Part shown: positions 8,280-15,938 of the stretch, piece after piece
How the letters are laid out: each line of letters begins with the position of its first letter
Numbering within the stretch: position 1 is the stretch's first letter
NCBI GenBank assembly: GCA_964550935.1
Contig: CAZKBB010000011.1
Span: 1 to 58,953 of the forward strand
Direction of reading: 5' to 3'
DNA from: JBCBSP01 sp964550935
GTDB taxonomy: Bacteria; Pseudomonadota; Alphaproteobacteria; Caulobacterales; Maricaulaceae
DNA: 58,953 nucleotides
Notes under the pieces: generated by a model
Told to the model about the DNA's origin: nothing
The model's database searches: none
The model's input: the letters and a program-made list of their open reading frames with translations, nothing else
Made by a program: the position numbers and the translations under genes

Positions 8280-8639
8280 ATGTCATACCAAGCCTACCAG
8301 ACCGCGTCCGCGCGCACCGAAGACCCGCGCGCGACCGAGTACCGCCTCTTCGGGCAGGTCACGAAGGCGTTGCTTGAAGCCGACGAAGCCGAAGGCGCGC
8401 TCGCGATCAAGAAACGCGCCGACGCGCTGGATTGGAACCGGCGCATGTGGGCGGCCTTCGCCGGGGACTGCGCGAGTGAGTCCAACGGCCTGCCCAACCA
8501 GTTGCGCGCCTCGATCATCTCGCTGTCGCTGTTCGTCTCCAAGGAGACCTCCAGCGCGTTGCGTACCGGCGACCTTGAAACGCTCATCGACATCAACCGG
8601 ATGATCATGCAGGGCCTGGAGCCGCGCCGCGCGGCTTGA
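8280..8639 (+). CDS. flaF: Flagellar biosynthesis regulator FlaF
   Basis: A 119-residue protein matching FlaF from MSYQAYQTASARTEDPRATEYRLF through LDWNRRMWAAFAGDCA to LIDINRMIMQGLEP. FlaF works with FlbT: it is needed for flagellin synthesis and secretion and binds flagellin, counteracting FlbT. It begins four bases after the flbT stop, so the two are co-transcribed. No motif is missing, and the length is normal for the family. Confidence 0.95.
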   Translation: MSYQAYQTASARTEDPRATEYRLFGQVTKALLEADEAEGALAIKKRADALDWNRRMWAAFAGDCASESNGLPNQLRASIISLSLFVSKETSSALRTGDLETLIDINRMIMQGLEPRRAA

Positions 8640-8652
8640 GGGTCGCAAGCCC

Positions 8653-8684
8653 CGGCTCGGGCTGCCTAGGGGCAAAGCCTGCCG
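8653..8684 (+). promoter_or_regulatory. Paired FlbD/ftr-like motifs upstream of flagellin 1
   Basis: Two 15-base motifs, at 8653-8667 and 8670-8684, resemble the imperfect palindrome CGGCA-N5-TGCCG. The second reads GGGCA-AAGCC-TGCCG. They lie roughly 95-125 bases before the sigma-54 promoter, the usual distance for enhancer sites of the activator FlbD. The same motif pair recurs before the other two flagellins. Confidence 0.5.
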
Positions 8685-8779
8685 GGCGCGGATCGGCGCT
8701 CCGCGTCGGCCGCGTTTCGTCCGCCTCCATAAATACCTGAAATTTTGAGCTGATTTCCTCCGCCTCAGGGGCGCGGGAC

Positions 8780-8793
8780 GGCACGGCGCTTGC
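8780..8793 (+). promoter_or_regulatory. Sigma-54 promoter of flagellin 1
   Basis: GGCACGGCGCTTGC has GG and GC separated by exactly ten bases and matches the -24/-12 consensus TGGCACG-N4-TTGC except for the first T. Transcription would start near 8805, leaving a leader of about 60 bases before the ATG at 8867. Confidence 0.8.
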
Positions 8794-8801
8794 GCTGTCC
8801 A

Positions 8802-8854
8802 CCGCAGGACAAAACGTCCTGCGGCTAAAACGGCCGTTCCAGCTTCCAGAACGG
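8802..8854 (+). promoter_or_regulatory. Two hairpins in the flagellin 1 mRNA leader
   Basis: Bases 8802-8810 pair with 8816-8824 in a perfect 9-bp stem with loop AAAAC. Bases 8834-8839 pair with 8849-8854, and this stem runs into the Shine-Dalgarno CGGAGG at 8852-8857. The second stem could hide the ribosome binding site. Flagellin 2 has a hairpin with the same AAAAC loop. In Caulobacter FlbT acts on such a flagellin leader; applying that here is inference. Confidence 0.5.
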
Positions 8855-8866
8855 AGGAACCCCACA

Positions 8867-9700
8867 ATGATGAACTCGGTGAACACCAACACCGGCGCGA
8901 TGGTCGCGCTCCAGAACCTGAACAAGACCAACTCGGAGCTGCAAACCGTGCAGAACCGTATCAACACCGGCCTCAAGGTCGCCAACGCGAAGGACGACGG
9001 CGGAATCTACGCCATCGCCCAGCGCATGCGCGCCGATGTGGCCAGTTATGGTGTTGTCGGGAACTCTCTGGACCGCGTCGCCTCCACCGTCGACGTCACG
9101 CTCGCTGCGGGCGAGGCGATCTCCGATCTTCTGATCGACATGAAGGAGAAGGCCCTGGCGGCCTCTGACGCGTCGCTTGATGCGGACTCCCGCACGGCGC
9201 TGAACGAGGACTTCACGGCGCTTCGCGATCAGATCACCACGATCGTGGACAATGCGGAGTTCAACGGCGTCAACCTGATCGACGGCTCGACCGCCGAGAT
9301 CGTGGCCCTGGCCAACGCAGATGGCAGCAACACGCTGACCGTCGGCGCGGAGGTCATGGGTCTCGGGACCACGGGCAGCGTGCTGACGATCACCGGTTCG
9401 ACGGCGATTGATACGGTGACGAACGCGTCGGCCGCCCTCACGGCGCTCGACACGTCGCTCAACGACCTGAACTCCGCGCTCGCCCGTCTGGGCACGGGGT
9501 CGAAGTCGGTGGAGATTCAGTCGACTTTCGTCGGCAAACTCTCCGACGCTCTGGAAGGGGGCATCGGCAATCTCGTGGACGCCGACATGGCGAAAGAGTC
9601 CGCCAAGCTCCAGTCGCTGCAGGTCAAGCAGCAGCTGGGCATCCAGGCGCTCTCGATCGCCAACGCGGCGCCGCAGTCGATCCTGTCCTACTTCCGCTAG
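8867..9700 (+). CDS. Flagellin 1
   Basis: A 277-residue flagellin with the conserved N-terminal D0/D1 region (MNSVNTNTGAMVALQNLNKT, NRINTGLKVANAKDD) and C-terminal D0 helix (GNLVDADMAKESAKLQSLQV, ending LSIANAAPQSILSYFR). The middle is short and lacks D2/D3 domains, as in Caulobacter-type flagellins. The D1 core is rich in Ser and Thr, which are possible glycosylation sites for FlmG. ATG occurs at both 8867 and 8870; the second gives the family MNSVNT start. It has its own sigma-54 promoter and terminator. About 64 central residues are identical to flagellin 2. Confidence 0.95.
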   Translation: MMNSVNTNTGAMVALQNLNKTNSELQTVQNRINTGLKVANAKDDGGIYAIAQRMRADVASYGVVGNSLDRVASTVDVTLAAGEAISDLLIDMKEKALAASDASLDADSRTALNEDFTALRDQITTIVDNAEFNGVNLIDGSTAEIVALANADGSNTLTVGAEVMGLGTTGSVLTITGSTAIDTVTNASAALTALDTSLNDLNSALARLGTGSKSVEIQSTFVGKLSDALEGGIGNLVDADMAKESAKLQSLQVKQQLGIQALSIANAAPQSILSYFR

Positions 9701-9707
9701 GAGACGG

Positions 9708-9742
9708 GCCGGGAGCCGCAGTGCGGCTCCCGGCTTTCTTTT
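9708..9742 (+). terminator. Intrinsic terminator after flagellin 1
   Basis: A 12-bp GC-rich stem (9708-9719 with 9723-9734) with a 3-base loop is followed directly by TTTCTTTTT. It lies eight bases after the flagellin 1 stop codon, so this flagellin is monocistronic. Confidence 0.9.
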
Positions 9743-9828
9743 TGGCTTCACGTATATTTACTTTTTATTCACCAACGCACGTGCCGTTCGCTTCTTCATC
9801 CCTTTTTAGTCGGAATTTATTGCCCTAG

Positions 9829-9865
9829 CGGCAAGTCCTGCCGGGTGCGCCGGCACATTTTGCCG
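9829..9865 (+). promoter_or_regulatory. Paired FlbD/ftr-like motifs upstream of flagellin 2
   Basis: Two exact copies of CGGCA-N5-TGCCG lie at 9829-9843 and 9851-9865, about 105-140 bases before the sigma-54 promoter. They are the best examples of this motif in the window. The rest of the 350-base gap between flagellins 1 and 2 holds only an AT-rich stretch (9744-9825) in which nothing else was recognised. Confidence 0.6.
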
Positions 9866-9968
9866 AGCCGGCGGCGAAGCCCGATCAGCCAACCGTCAAG
9901 CGGGCTTGGGCCGAACGCTCCATTTTTCAGGGGTTTGGTTCTGATTCGAGGCCTGTCAAGTGCGCGCT

Positions 9969-9982
9969 GGCCCGCTCCTTGC
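9969..9982 (+). promoter_or_regulatory. Sigma-54 promoter of flagellin 2
   Basis: GGCCCGCTCCTTGC has GG and GC ten bases apart and a preceding T, close to TGGCAC-N5-TTGC. The start point would be near 9994, giving a leader of about 60 bases. Confidence 0.8.
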
Positions 9983-9994
9983 GGGGATTGCAGC

Positions 9995-10026
9995 GGACCA
10001 GAAGGTCCCGCGTGCAAAACGCACGT
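9995..10026 (+). promoter_or_regulatory. Two hairpins in the flagellin 2 mRNA leader
   Basis: GGACC at 9995-9999 pairs with GGTCC at 10004-10008 around loop AGAA. GCGTGC at 10010-10015 pairs with GCACGT at 10021-10026 around loop AAAAC, the same loop as in the first leader hairpin of flagellin 1. The stems differ in sequence, so a structured element may be conserved. Confidence 0.45.
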
Positions 10027-10052
10027 GACATCGTAGAAACGAGGATATCACG

Positions 10053-10883
10053 ATGAATAGCGTGAACACCAATGTCGGGGCCATGGTCGCCCTGCAAAAC
10101 CTCAATAAAACCAACGCCAACCTCTCCGAGGTTCAGAACCGGATCAACACCGGTCTGAAGGTCGCGACGGCGAAGGACGACGGCGGCATCTACGCCATCG
10201 CCCAACGCATGCGCGGCGACGTGCGTGCGTACGACGCGGTGTCGAACTCGATCGACCGCGCGCAGTCCACGGTGGACGTCTCCCTTGCCGCGGGCGAAGC
10301 GATCTCCGATCTTCTGATCGACATGAAGGAGAAGGCCCTGGCCGCCTCCGACGCGTCGCTTGATGCGGACTCGCGCACGGCGCTGAACGAGGACTTCACG
10401 GCGCTTCGCGATCAGATCACCACGATCGTGGACAACGCCGAGTTCAACGGCGTCAATCTGATCGACGGCTCCACGGCCCAGATCTCGGCGCTGGCCAACG
10501 CGGACGGCACCAACACGCTCGACGTGGCCGCCGAGACCATGGGTCTTGGCACCTCGGGCAGCGTGCTGACCATCACCGGCGGCACCGCGGTCAGCACCGC
10601 GACCGACGCCGCCAACGCGCTGACTGCGATCGAGACCTCGATCAACCAGCTCAACTCGGCGCTTGCGCGTCTGGGTACGGGCTCGAAGTCTCTGGAGATC
10701 CAGAACACCTTCATCGGCAAGATCCAGGACGCCACGGAGGCCGGCATCGGCAACCTGGTGGATGCGGATCTGGCCAAGGAGTCCTCGCGTCTCCAGGCGC
10801 TCCAGGTGCAGCAGCAGCTGGGCATTCAGGCTCTGTCGATCGCCAACTCGGCGCCGTCGTCGATCCTGGGCTTCTTCCGCTAA
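10053..10883 (+). CDS. Flagellin 2
   Basis: A 276-residue flagellin closely related to flagellin 1. It starts MNSVNTNVGAMVALQNLNKT and ends LSIANSAPSSILGFFR, with the same short middle. A GAGG ribosome binding site lies about 11 bases upstream. The region encoding about 64 central residues (from AAGEAISDLLID to NLIDGSTA) is identical in protein and nearly so in DNA to flagellin 1, while the flanks have drifted, which suggests recent duplication or gene conversion. It is driven by its own sigma-54 promoter and followed by a strong hairpin. Confidence 0.95.
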   Translation: MNSVNTNVGAMVALQNLNKTNANLSEVQNRINTGLKVATAKDDGGIYAIAQRMRGDVRAYDAVSNSIDRAQSTVDVSLAAGEAISDLLIDMKEKALAASDASLDADSRTALNEDFTALRDQITTIVDNAEFNGVNLIDGSTAQISALANADGTNTLDVAAETMGLGTSGSVLTITGGTAVSTATDAANALTAIETSINQLNSALARLGTGSKSLEIQNTFIGKIQDATEAGIGNLVDADLAKESSRLQALQVQQQLGIQALSIANSAPSSILGFFR

Positions 10884-10903
10884 GACCGGAGAGGCCATGA
10901 GGA

Positions 10904-10938
10904 CGGCCGGGGCGTTACGTGGGGTTCCGCCCCGGCCG
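10904..10938 (+). terminator. Hairpin after flagellin 2 (probable terminator)
   Basis: An 11-bp GC-rich stem, 10904-10914 with 10928-10938, lies 20 bases after the stop codon. No clean T-run follows, so it may act as an mRNA-stabilising end or a weak terminator that lets some transcripts reach flaG. Confidence 0.5.
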
Positions 10939-11021
10939 ATCCCTCCTGAGCTTTACTGAGGTTGGACCGAAGCTGGAAAAAGGAGACGTGAGACGCGCGA
11001 ATGCGTCGACCGTGATGACCG

Positions 11022-11396
11022 ATGGACATGGCGAAGCTTATAACGGCGGATGCTTCCGGCGCGCTGCGCCAGCGCGAAGCTCAGCCGGCCGCGACGCCGC
11101 CACGGGGCTCTGAAAAGAGCGGGGGGGCGACGCCGGCCAAGGCCGGCCCGATGAATGCCGAAGCAAGACGCGATCCCGTACGGGAGGTGGAAGTCATCGA
11201 GCGTCTGCGCAAAATGGCCGAAGGCGCGCAGTCGAGACTTCTGATCGACCGCGACGAGGAGGCCGGGCACTTCATCTATAAGTTCATGGACCCCGAAACG
11301 GGCGAAACGATGCGGCAATGGCCGCCTCAGGACTATCTCGATCTGATCACCTATCTGCGCGAAAAGCAGGGCGGCCTGATTGATCGCCAGGCCTGA
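11022..11396 (+). CDS. flaG: FlaG-family protein
   Basis: A protein of up to 124 residues with a disordered Ala/Pro-rich N-terminus and a C-terminal FlaG domain: LLIDRDEEAGHFIYKFMDPETGETMRQWP, then YLDLITYLREKQGGL. FlaG proteins are small and found beside flagellin genes, where they affect filament length or flagellin export; the mechanism is not settled. ATG codons at 11022 and 11028 are both possible, and neither has a strong ribosome binding site. No sigma-54 motif was found directly upstream, so it may depend on read-through from flagellin 2. Confidence 0.85.
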   Translation: MDMAKLITADASGALRQREAQPAATPPRGSEKSGGATPAKAGPMNAEARRDPVREVEVIERLRKMAEGAQSRLLIDRDEEAGHFIYKFMDPETGETMRQWPPQDYLDLITYLREKQGGLIDRQA

Positions 11397-11402
11397 ACGG
11401 CC

Positions 11403-11448
11403 CGGCAAAAACTGACCCGATGACCGGCGCGATCGGCAAAAACGCCCG
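11403..11448 (+). promoter_or_regulatory. Paired FlbD/ftr-like motifs upstream of flagellin 3
   Basis: Two related motifs, at 11403-11417 and 11434-11448, both begin CGGCA-AAAAC and then diverge from the palindrome (TGACC and GCCCG). They lie about 80-125 bases before the sigma-54 promoter. They fit the Caulobacter ftr pattern of CGGC followed by an A-run, but are weaker palindromes than those at flagellin 2. Confidence 0.45.
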
Positions 11449-11526
11449 CCGCGCCGGTCCGGGCCGGTTGTGTCCCTTTACACCAAGTCACTGAAAAAAC
11501 CCGATAAAGCGGGTGTTCACCCTGTT

Positions 11527-11540
11527 GGCCCCGCCCTTGC
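11527..11540 (+). promoter_or_regulatory. Sigma-54 promoter of flagellin 3
   Basis: GGCCCCGCCCTTGC, preceded by T, has GG and GC ten bases apart. The start point would be near 11552. The leader holds a small GCCGC/GCGGC hairpin but no AAAAC-loop stem like those of flagellins 1 and 2. Confidence 0.8.
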
Positions 11541-11595
11541 TCCCGCCTGCATGAGGCCGCCGAAGCGGCGCACGTGGTGAAACGGGAGAAGACCA

Positions 11596-12429
11596 ATGGC
11601 GCTTAGCGTCAACACGAACGTCTCGGCGATGCTCGCCCTGCAGAACCTGAACAAGACCAACAACGATCTGGGCGAGGCCCAGATGCGCATCAACACCGGT
11701 CTGAAGGTCGCCGGCGCGAAGGATAACTCGTCCGTCTTCGCAGTGGCCCAGGGCATGCGCTCCGACATTGGGGCGCTGAGCTCGGTGCAGACCTCGCTCG
11801 ACCGGGCGGTCTCCATCGGCAACGTCTCGATCGCGGCCGGGGAGTCGATCTCCGATCTTCTGATTGAGATGCGCGAGAAAGCGACCGCGGCGATGGACCC
11901 CTCCATCGACAGCTTCTCGCGCTCAGCCTACGACGCCGACTTCAAGAGCCTTCTTGAACAGCTCGATGTCATCCTGACCAACGCCGAGTTCGACGGCGCC
12001 AACCTGCTCAACGGCTCGATCACGGGCGGCATCGCCTTCCTGGCCGACGCCGACGCCACGCGCACGGTCACGCTCGGCTCCCAGGACATGTCGATCTCGG
12101 GAACGATCATCACGCTCGCCACGACGGCGAGCCTTGGCACCGCGACGCTGTCGGCCGGCGTGGTCAGCGCGATCCGGGTCAGCCTGGACAACGTCAACCA
12201 GGCCCTCGCCAATCTGGGCTCGGACGTAAAGAAGATGGAGGCGCACCGCACCTTCGTCTCCAAGCTGACCGACAGTCTGAACACCGGGGTCGGCAATCTC
12301 GTCGACGCCGACATGGCCAAGGAATCCGCCAACCTTCAGGCCCTGCAGGTGAAGCAGCAGCTCGGCGTGCAGGCGCTTTCGATCGCCAACGCCGCGCCGC
12401 AGACCATCTTGCAGCTCTTCTCCGGCTAG
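11596..12429 (+). CDS. Flagellin 3 (divergent paralogue)
   Basis: A 277-residue flagellin that begins MALSVNTNVSAMLALQNLNKT and ends QALSIANAAPQTILQLFSG. The conserved ends are clear, but the core differs from flagellins 1 and 2 (GNVSIAAGESISDLLIEMREKATAAMDPS), and two residues are added after NLLNGS. GGGAG lies about 10 bases before the ATG. Having its own promoter and a different leader, it may serve another filament position or timing, as paralogous flagellins do in Caulobacter. This is inference. Confidence 0.95.
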   Translation: MALSVNTNVSAMLALQNLNKTNNDLGEAQMRINTGLKVAGAKDNSSVFAVAQGMRSDIGALSSVQTSLDRAVSIGNVSIAAGESISDLLIEMREKATAAMDPSIDSFSRSAYDADFKSLLEQLDVILTNAEFDGANLLNGSITGGIAFLADADATRTVTLGSQDMSISGTIITLATTASLGTATLSAGVVSAIRVSLDNVNQALANLGSDVKKMEAHRTFVSKLTDSLNTGVGNLVDADMAKESANLQALQVKQQLGVQALSIANAAPQTILQLFSG

Positions 12430-12455
12430 GCCCGCGAACCGCCCCGCCACGGCGC

Positions 12456-12484
12456 GCGCCCGGCGGCCTGACGGCCCCGGGCGC
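12456..12484 (+). terminator. Hairpin after flagellin 3
   Basis: An 8-bp stem (12456-12463 with 12477-12484), extended by a 4-bp inner stem around TGAC, lies 27 bases after the stop. Only a weak T-run follows (TTCGCGTT), so it is a probable but not ideal terminator. Confidence 0.5.
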
Positions 12485-12549
12485 TTCGCGTTCAAGCCGG
12501 CGCGCGCGACTCACGCCATCGTGGCCGCAACTTCCGGAGTGCGACCGCC

Positions 12550-13716
12550 ATGCTGCCCTATGGACGCCAGGAGATCGACGAGGCCGATATCGCCGCAGTC
12601 GCGGCGGTCCTGCGCGGCGACTTCCTCACCACCGGCCCGGATGTCCCTGCGTTCGAGGCCGCCTTCGCAGAGGCGACCGGCGCGGCCCGCGCAGTGGCCT
12701 GCAACAGCGGCACCGCCGCACTGCACCTGGCGCTCTCATCGCTGGGGGTGAGCACTGGCGATGTCTGCATCGCGCCGTCGATCACCTTCATGGCGACCGC
12801 GAACGCGGGCGTTTATTGCGGCGCGCGCGCGGTGTTCGCCGACGTGGATCCGGATACAGGGCTGATGACGCCGGACACGCTCAAGTCAGCGATCGCGCGC
12901 GCCGACGGGCCCGTGCGCGCGGTGCTGCCGGTGCACCTGGCCGGCGTGCCCGCCGATACGCCCGCACTCGCTGCGATCGCGGCCGAGGCCGGCGCGCGCG
13001 TCGTTGAAGACAGCTGCCATGGGCTGGGTTCGCTCGACGCTGAAGGCCGTCCGGTCGGCGCGTGCGCGCATTCGGCCGCGGCGACCTTCTCCTTCCATCC
13101 GGTCAAGACCATCGCGGCCGGCGAAGGCGGGTGCGTGACCACCAACGACGCGGCCCTCGCCGAGGCGATGGCGCGGCTGCGCTCGCACGGAATCGAGCGT
13201 GATCAGACGCGCTTTCAACGCCGCGAAGGCGCGGACGAGCCCTGGTGGCACGAGATGCAGGCGCTCGGCTGGAACCACCGCATGCCCGACATTCTCGCCG
13301 CGCTTGCGCGCTCACAGCTGGCCAAGCTGCCTCGCTTCGCCGAGCGCCGCCGAACGTTGTGCGCGCTCTATGACGAGGCGCTCGGCCCGTTCGCGCCGAT
13401 CGTGCAACCGCCGGCGGGCCGGGCCGGGACCGATCCGTGCCGGCATCTCTACAATGCGCGCATTGATTTCGAGGCCGCCGGCGTCGACCGCGCCAGCGTC
13501 ATGACGACCCTGCGCGAGGCCGGGATCGGCACGCAGGTTCATTACATCCCGGTCCACCGCCAGCCCTGGCACGCCGAGCGCGGTGATCATCCCGACCTGC
13601 CGGGCGCTGAAGCCTATTACGCGCGCACGCTCTCCCTGCCGCTGTTTCCGGCGATGTCCGACGAGGACCCGGCCCGTGTCGCGTCAGAGCTGTCGCGCGC
13701 GCTCCAGATCGCCTGA
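12550..13716 (+). CDS. pseC: PseC-like UDP-sugar aminotransferase
   Basis: A 388-residue PLP-dependent enzyme of the DegT/DnrJ/EryC1 family. It starts MLPYGRQEIDEADIAAVAAVL and has NSGTAALHLAL (phosphate-binding), VEDSCHGLGS (the PLP-stacking region) and FHPVKTIAAGEGG, with Lys about 186 as the Schiff-base lysine. The sequence resembles PseC (Caulobacter FlmB), which converts the 4-keto product of PseB into UDP-4-amino-4,6-dideoxy-N-acetyl-L-altrosamine. It converges on pseG and overlaps its end by 33 bases. The other pathway genes, pseG and pseB, are adjacent but on the opposite strand. Confidence 0.85.
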   Translation: MLPYGRQEIDEADIAAVAAVLRGDFLTTGPDVPAFEAAFAEATGAARAVACNSGTAALHLALSSLGVSTGDVCIAPSITFMATANAGVYCGARAVFADVDPDTGLMTPDTLKSAIARADGPVRAVLPVHLAGVPADTPALAAIAAEAGARVVEDSCHGLGSLDAEGRPVGACAHSAAATFSFHPVKTIAAGEGGCVTTNDAALAEAMARLRSHGIERDQTRFQRREGADEPWWHEMQALGWNHRMPDILAALARSQLAKLPRFAERRRTLCALYDEALGPFAPIVQPPAGRAGTDPCRHLYNARIDFEAAGVDRASVMTTLREAGIGTQVHYIPVHRQPWHAERGDHPDLPGAEAYYARTLSLPLFPAMSDEDPARVASELSRALQIA

Positions 13717-14730
13717 GGCGAGCGCTAGGATCGCTTCGGCCGCGCGCGCCGCGCCCTGTCCGTCGCAGACCTGGCGCGCGGCCTCGCTCATCACGCGCAA
13801 TATGGCGGGCGCTGCGCTGAGCTGGGCGATCGCGCCCTCAAGCGCGGCCTCCAATCCCTCGTCTGCGGGAAGGCGCATGGCCGCCCCGCGCGCGTCGAGG
13901 GCTGCGGCGAGGCCGAGCTGGTTCTCCGCGACCGCTGCGATCAGGCTCGCCAGGCCCGCCGCGCAGCGCTCCAGCGCCCCGCCGCCCGCCGCGCCGATCG
14001 CCAGATCGGCCCTCGCCATCAGTGCGGGTAAATCCTCGGCGTCCACATGGACGGCCCAGCCCGGGCGCGCCTTGGCGAGGGCCTCAACCTGCGCGCGGCT
14101 CGCTGCGTTGGGGCCGATCGCGATGTCGACGGCGAGGGCGTGGTCAAGGCGCGCGATCGCCCGGTCCAGCGCGTGCGCGACGCGGCCGGTGATCGCGCCC
14201 ACATCGGTCAGACCCATAGAGACGAAAACGCGCTTCAACGCGGTCGGCGGCGTTCGCGCCGCGCCCGCCGCGGCGAAGGCCGGATCGATCAGCGCGTATC
14301 GCGCGCCGGTGAGAGTGATGCACCCCTCAGGGACGAGGCCTGCATAATCCTCAGGCGTGCGCGCGGCGTTGTGATCGATCAGCAAGGCGCAGGCGTGGGC
14401 CCTGTTCGCGAGGTCGTCGATCACGGCGAGGTGGCGCGCGCCGGCGCCGAGCGTGCGCTCTTCATCGGCGGCGAAGTCGTAATGGTCGCACACCAGAACG
14501 TCGGCCGGTCCGGCCCAGGGCGCGGGCGCCTCGACGCCGTTGCAGACGCGGCGCTCATGGCGCGAACGGGTCAGCCTGGGCACCCAGTCGGCGGCTTCTG
14601 CGTTGACTGCGAGCGCGCACTGCGCGCCGCGGTCGGCCAGGGCGTCGGCCAAGGTCAGGCAGCGTGCGACATGGCCGCCGCCGAGCGCGGCATGCGCATC
14701 GCAGCGAAACAGGATGCGCGCCGGCGCCAC
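13684..14730 (-). CDS. pseG: PseG: UDP-2,4-diacetamido-2,4,6-trideoxy-altropyranose hydrolase
   Basis: A 348-residue protein. FRCDAHAALGGGHVARCLTLADAL at the N-terminus is the PseG signature. Later motifs are VFVSMGLTDVGAIT and IGAAGGGALERCAAGLASL, typical of the GT28-like fold with its UDP site. The enzyme cleaves UDP from the fourth intermediate of the pseudaminic acid pathway, giving the free sugar for PseI. It corresponds to Caulobacter FlmD. The start is GTG, five bases after the pseB stop, so the two form a leftward operon. Unlike some PseG proteins, no PseH acetyltransferase domain is fused to it. Confidence 0.85.
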   Translation of the reverse strand: MAPARILFRCDAHAALGGGHVARCLTLADALADRGAQCALAVNAEAADWVPRLTRSRHERRVCNGVEAPAPWAGPADVLVCDHYDFAADEERTLGAGARHLAVIDDLANRAHACALLIDHNAARTPEDYAGLVPEGCITLTGARYALIDPAFAAAGAARTPPTALKRVFVSMGLTDVGAITGRVAHALDRAIARLDHALAVDIAIGPNAASRAQVEALAKARPGWAVHVDAEDLPALMARADLAIGAAGGGALERCAAGLASLIAAVAENQLGLAAALDARGAAMRLPADEGLEAALEGAIAQLSAAPAILRVMSEAARQVCDGQGAARAAEAILALASGDLERARQL

Positions 14731-14735
14731 GGCGC

Positions 14736-15740
14736 TCAGCCGGCTGTGAGGCAGTCTTGGAGCACTCGCTGGAGCGCGCGCGCGTCGAGCCGCTCAGGGT
14801 TGGAGTCGGACGAGTAGGCGAAGTCCTCAGGCACCGGCTGCGCGCCGTCCTCCAGCCAGCGCTCGCGCAACGAGGGCTGCCCGGCGGGCAGGATGACGTA
14901 GCGATCCTCCAACTCCACCGTCATGCGCGCATCGTCGGCCGGGACCATTACCTCGTGCAGCTTCTCGCCGGGGCGCACCCCGACGGTTTCATGGGGCAGG
15001 TTCGGCGCGATGGTGCGCGCCAGATCGACCGTGCGCATGGAGGGTATCTTGGGCACGAAGATCTCCCCGCCCTTCGCCGCGGCGAGGGCTGAAAGCACGA
15101 AGTTCACGCCCTGGGGCAGCGTGATCCAGAACCGCGTCATGCGCTCGTCGGTGATGGGCAGATGCGCCGCCCCGTCCTCGGCGAGCTTGCGGAAGAAGGG
15201 CACGACCGAGCCGCGCGAGCCCACGACATTGCCGTAGCGCACCACCGAGAAGCGCGGCCCGTCCTCGCCGACCATGTTCTGGGCGGCGGTGAAGATCTTG
15301 TCGGAGGCGAGCTTGGAGGCGCCGTAGAGATTGACCGGGCTGGCGGCCTTGTCGGTGGACAGCGCCACCACGTGCTGGACCCCGGCCGACAGCGCCGCGC
15401 GCACCACGATCACCGCGCCGAACACGTTTGTGCGGATGCACTCGAACGGATTGTACTCCGCGATCGGGACATGCTTCAGCGCGGCGGCATGGACCACGAT
15501 ATCGACCCCGCGCATCGCAAGCTCGAGCCGATCCTTGTCGCGCACATCGCCGATGAAATAGCGCATAGGGCTTTGCGAGCCCGTTGGAAACGCCTGCGCC
15601 ATCTCGTACTGCTTCAGCTCGTCGCGCGAGAGCACGATGAGCTTTTTCAGCGCGAACTCAGCCAGGGCGGTCTCCACGAAGCGCCGACCGAACGAGCCGG
15701 TGCCGCCGGTGATCAGCACCGTTTTGCCGTCGAGATTCAT
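14736..15740 (-). CDS. pseB: PseB: inverting UDP-N-acetylglucosamine 4,6-dehydratase
   Basis: A 334-residue extended short-chain dehydrogenase. VLITGGTGSFGRRFV is the NADP-binding glycine motif, followed by LSRDELKQYEMA, VHAAALKHVPIAEYNPFE and STDKAASPVNLYGASKL, close to PseB/FlaA1/FlmA. It starts pseudaminic acid synthesis by removing water from UDP-GlcNAc with C5 inversion. The frame is open 38 codons further up to an ATG at 15854, but the ATG at 15740 gives the usual start (MNLDGKTVLITGG) and length. It is the first gene of the leftward pseB-pseG unit. Confidence 0.9.
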   Translation of the reverse strand: MNLDGKTVLITGGTGSFGRRFVETALAEFALKKLIVLSRDELKQYEMAQAFPTGSQSPMRYFIGDVRDKDRLELAMRGVDIVVHAAALKHVPIAEYNPFECIRTNVFGAVIVVRAALSAGVQHVVALSTDKAASPVNLYGASKLASDKIFTAAQNMVGEDGPRFSVVRYGNVVGSRGSVVPFFRKLAEDGAAHLPITDERMTRFWITLPQGVNFVLSALAAAKGGEIFVPKIPSMRTVDLARTIAPNLPHETVGVRPGEKLHEVMVPADDARMTVELEDRYVILPAGQPSLRERWLEDGAQPVPEDFAYSSDSNPERLDARALQRVLQDCLTAG

Positions 15741-15923
15741 GCGCGGAGAGCGAAAGTCGCGCTCAAGGAACAGCGGCGTCGCAGCGCCTTGGCCGGTCGT
15801 CTTCGCGGCTTGGGCCGCGTCGCCTGCTAAGGCGCGAGACGGGCTCTGGCTCATCAGGCTTCGACCCTTTCCAACGCCGACGGCGGCGCGCGGCGACCGG
15901 CTCTCAAAGTCCGCCCCGTCCAG

Positions 15924-15938
15924 TTAACGCCGCGTTAG
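15924..15938. promoter_or_regulatory. CtrA-like site between pseB and the flaEY-like gene
   Basis: TTAA, seven bases, TTAG: one mismatch from the CtrA consensus. It lies in the 225-base or longer divergent gap between pseB and the FlaEY-like gene and could serve either. No sigma-54 motif was recognised in this gap. Confidence 0.4.
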
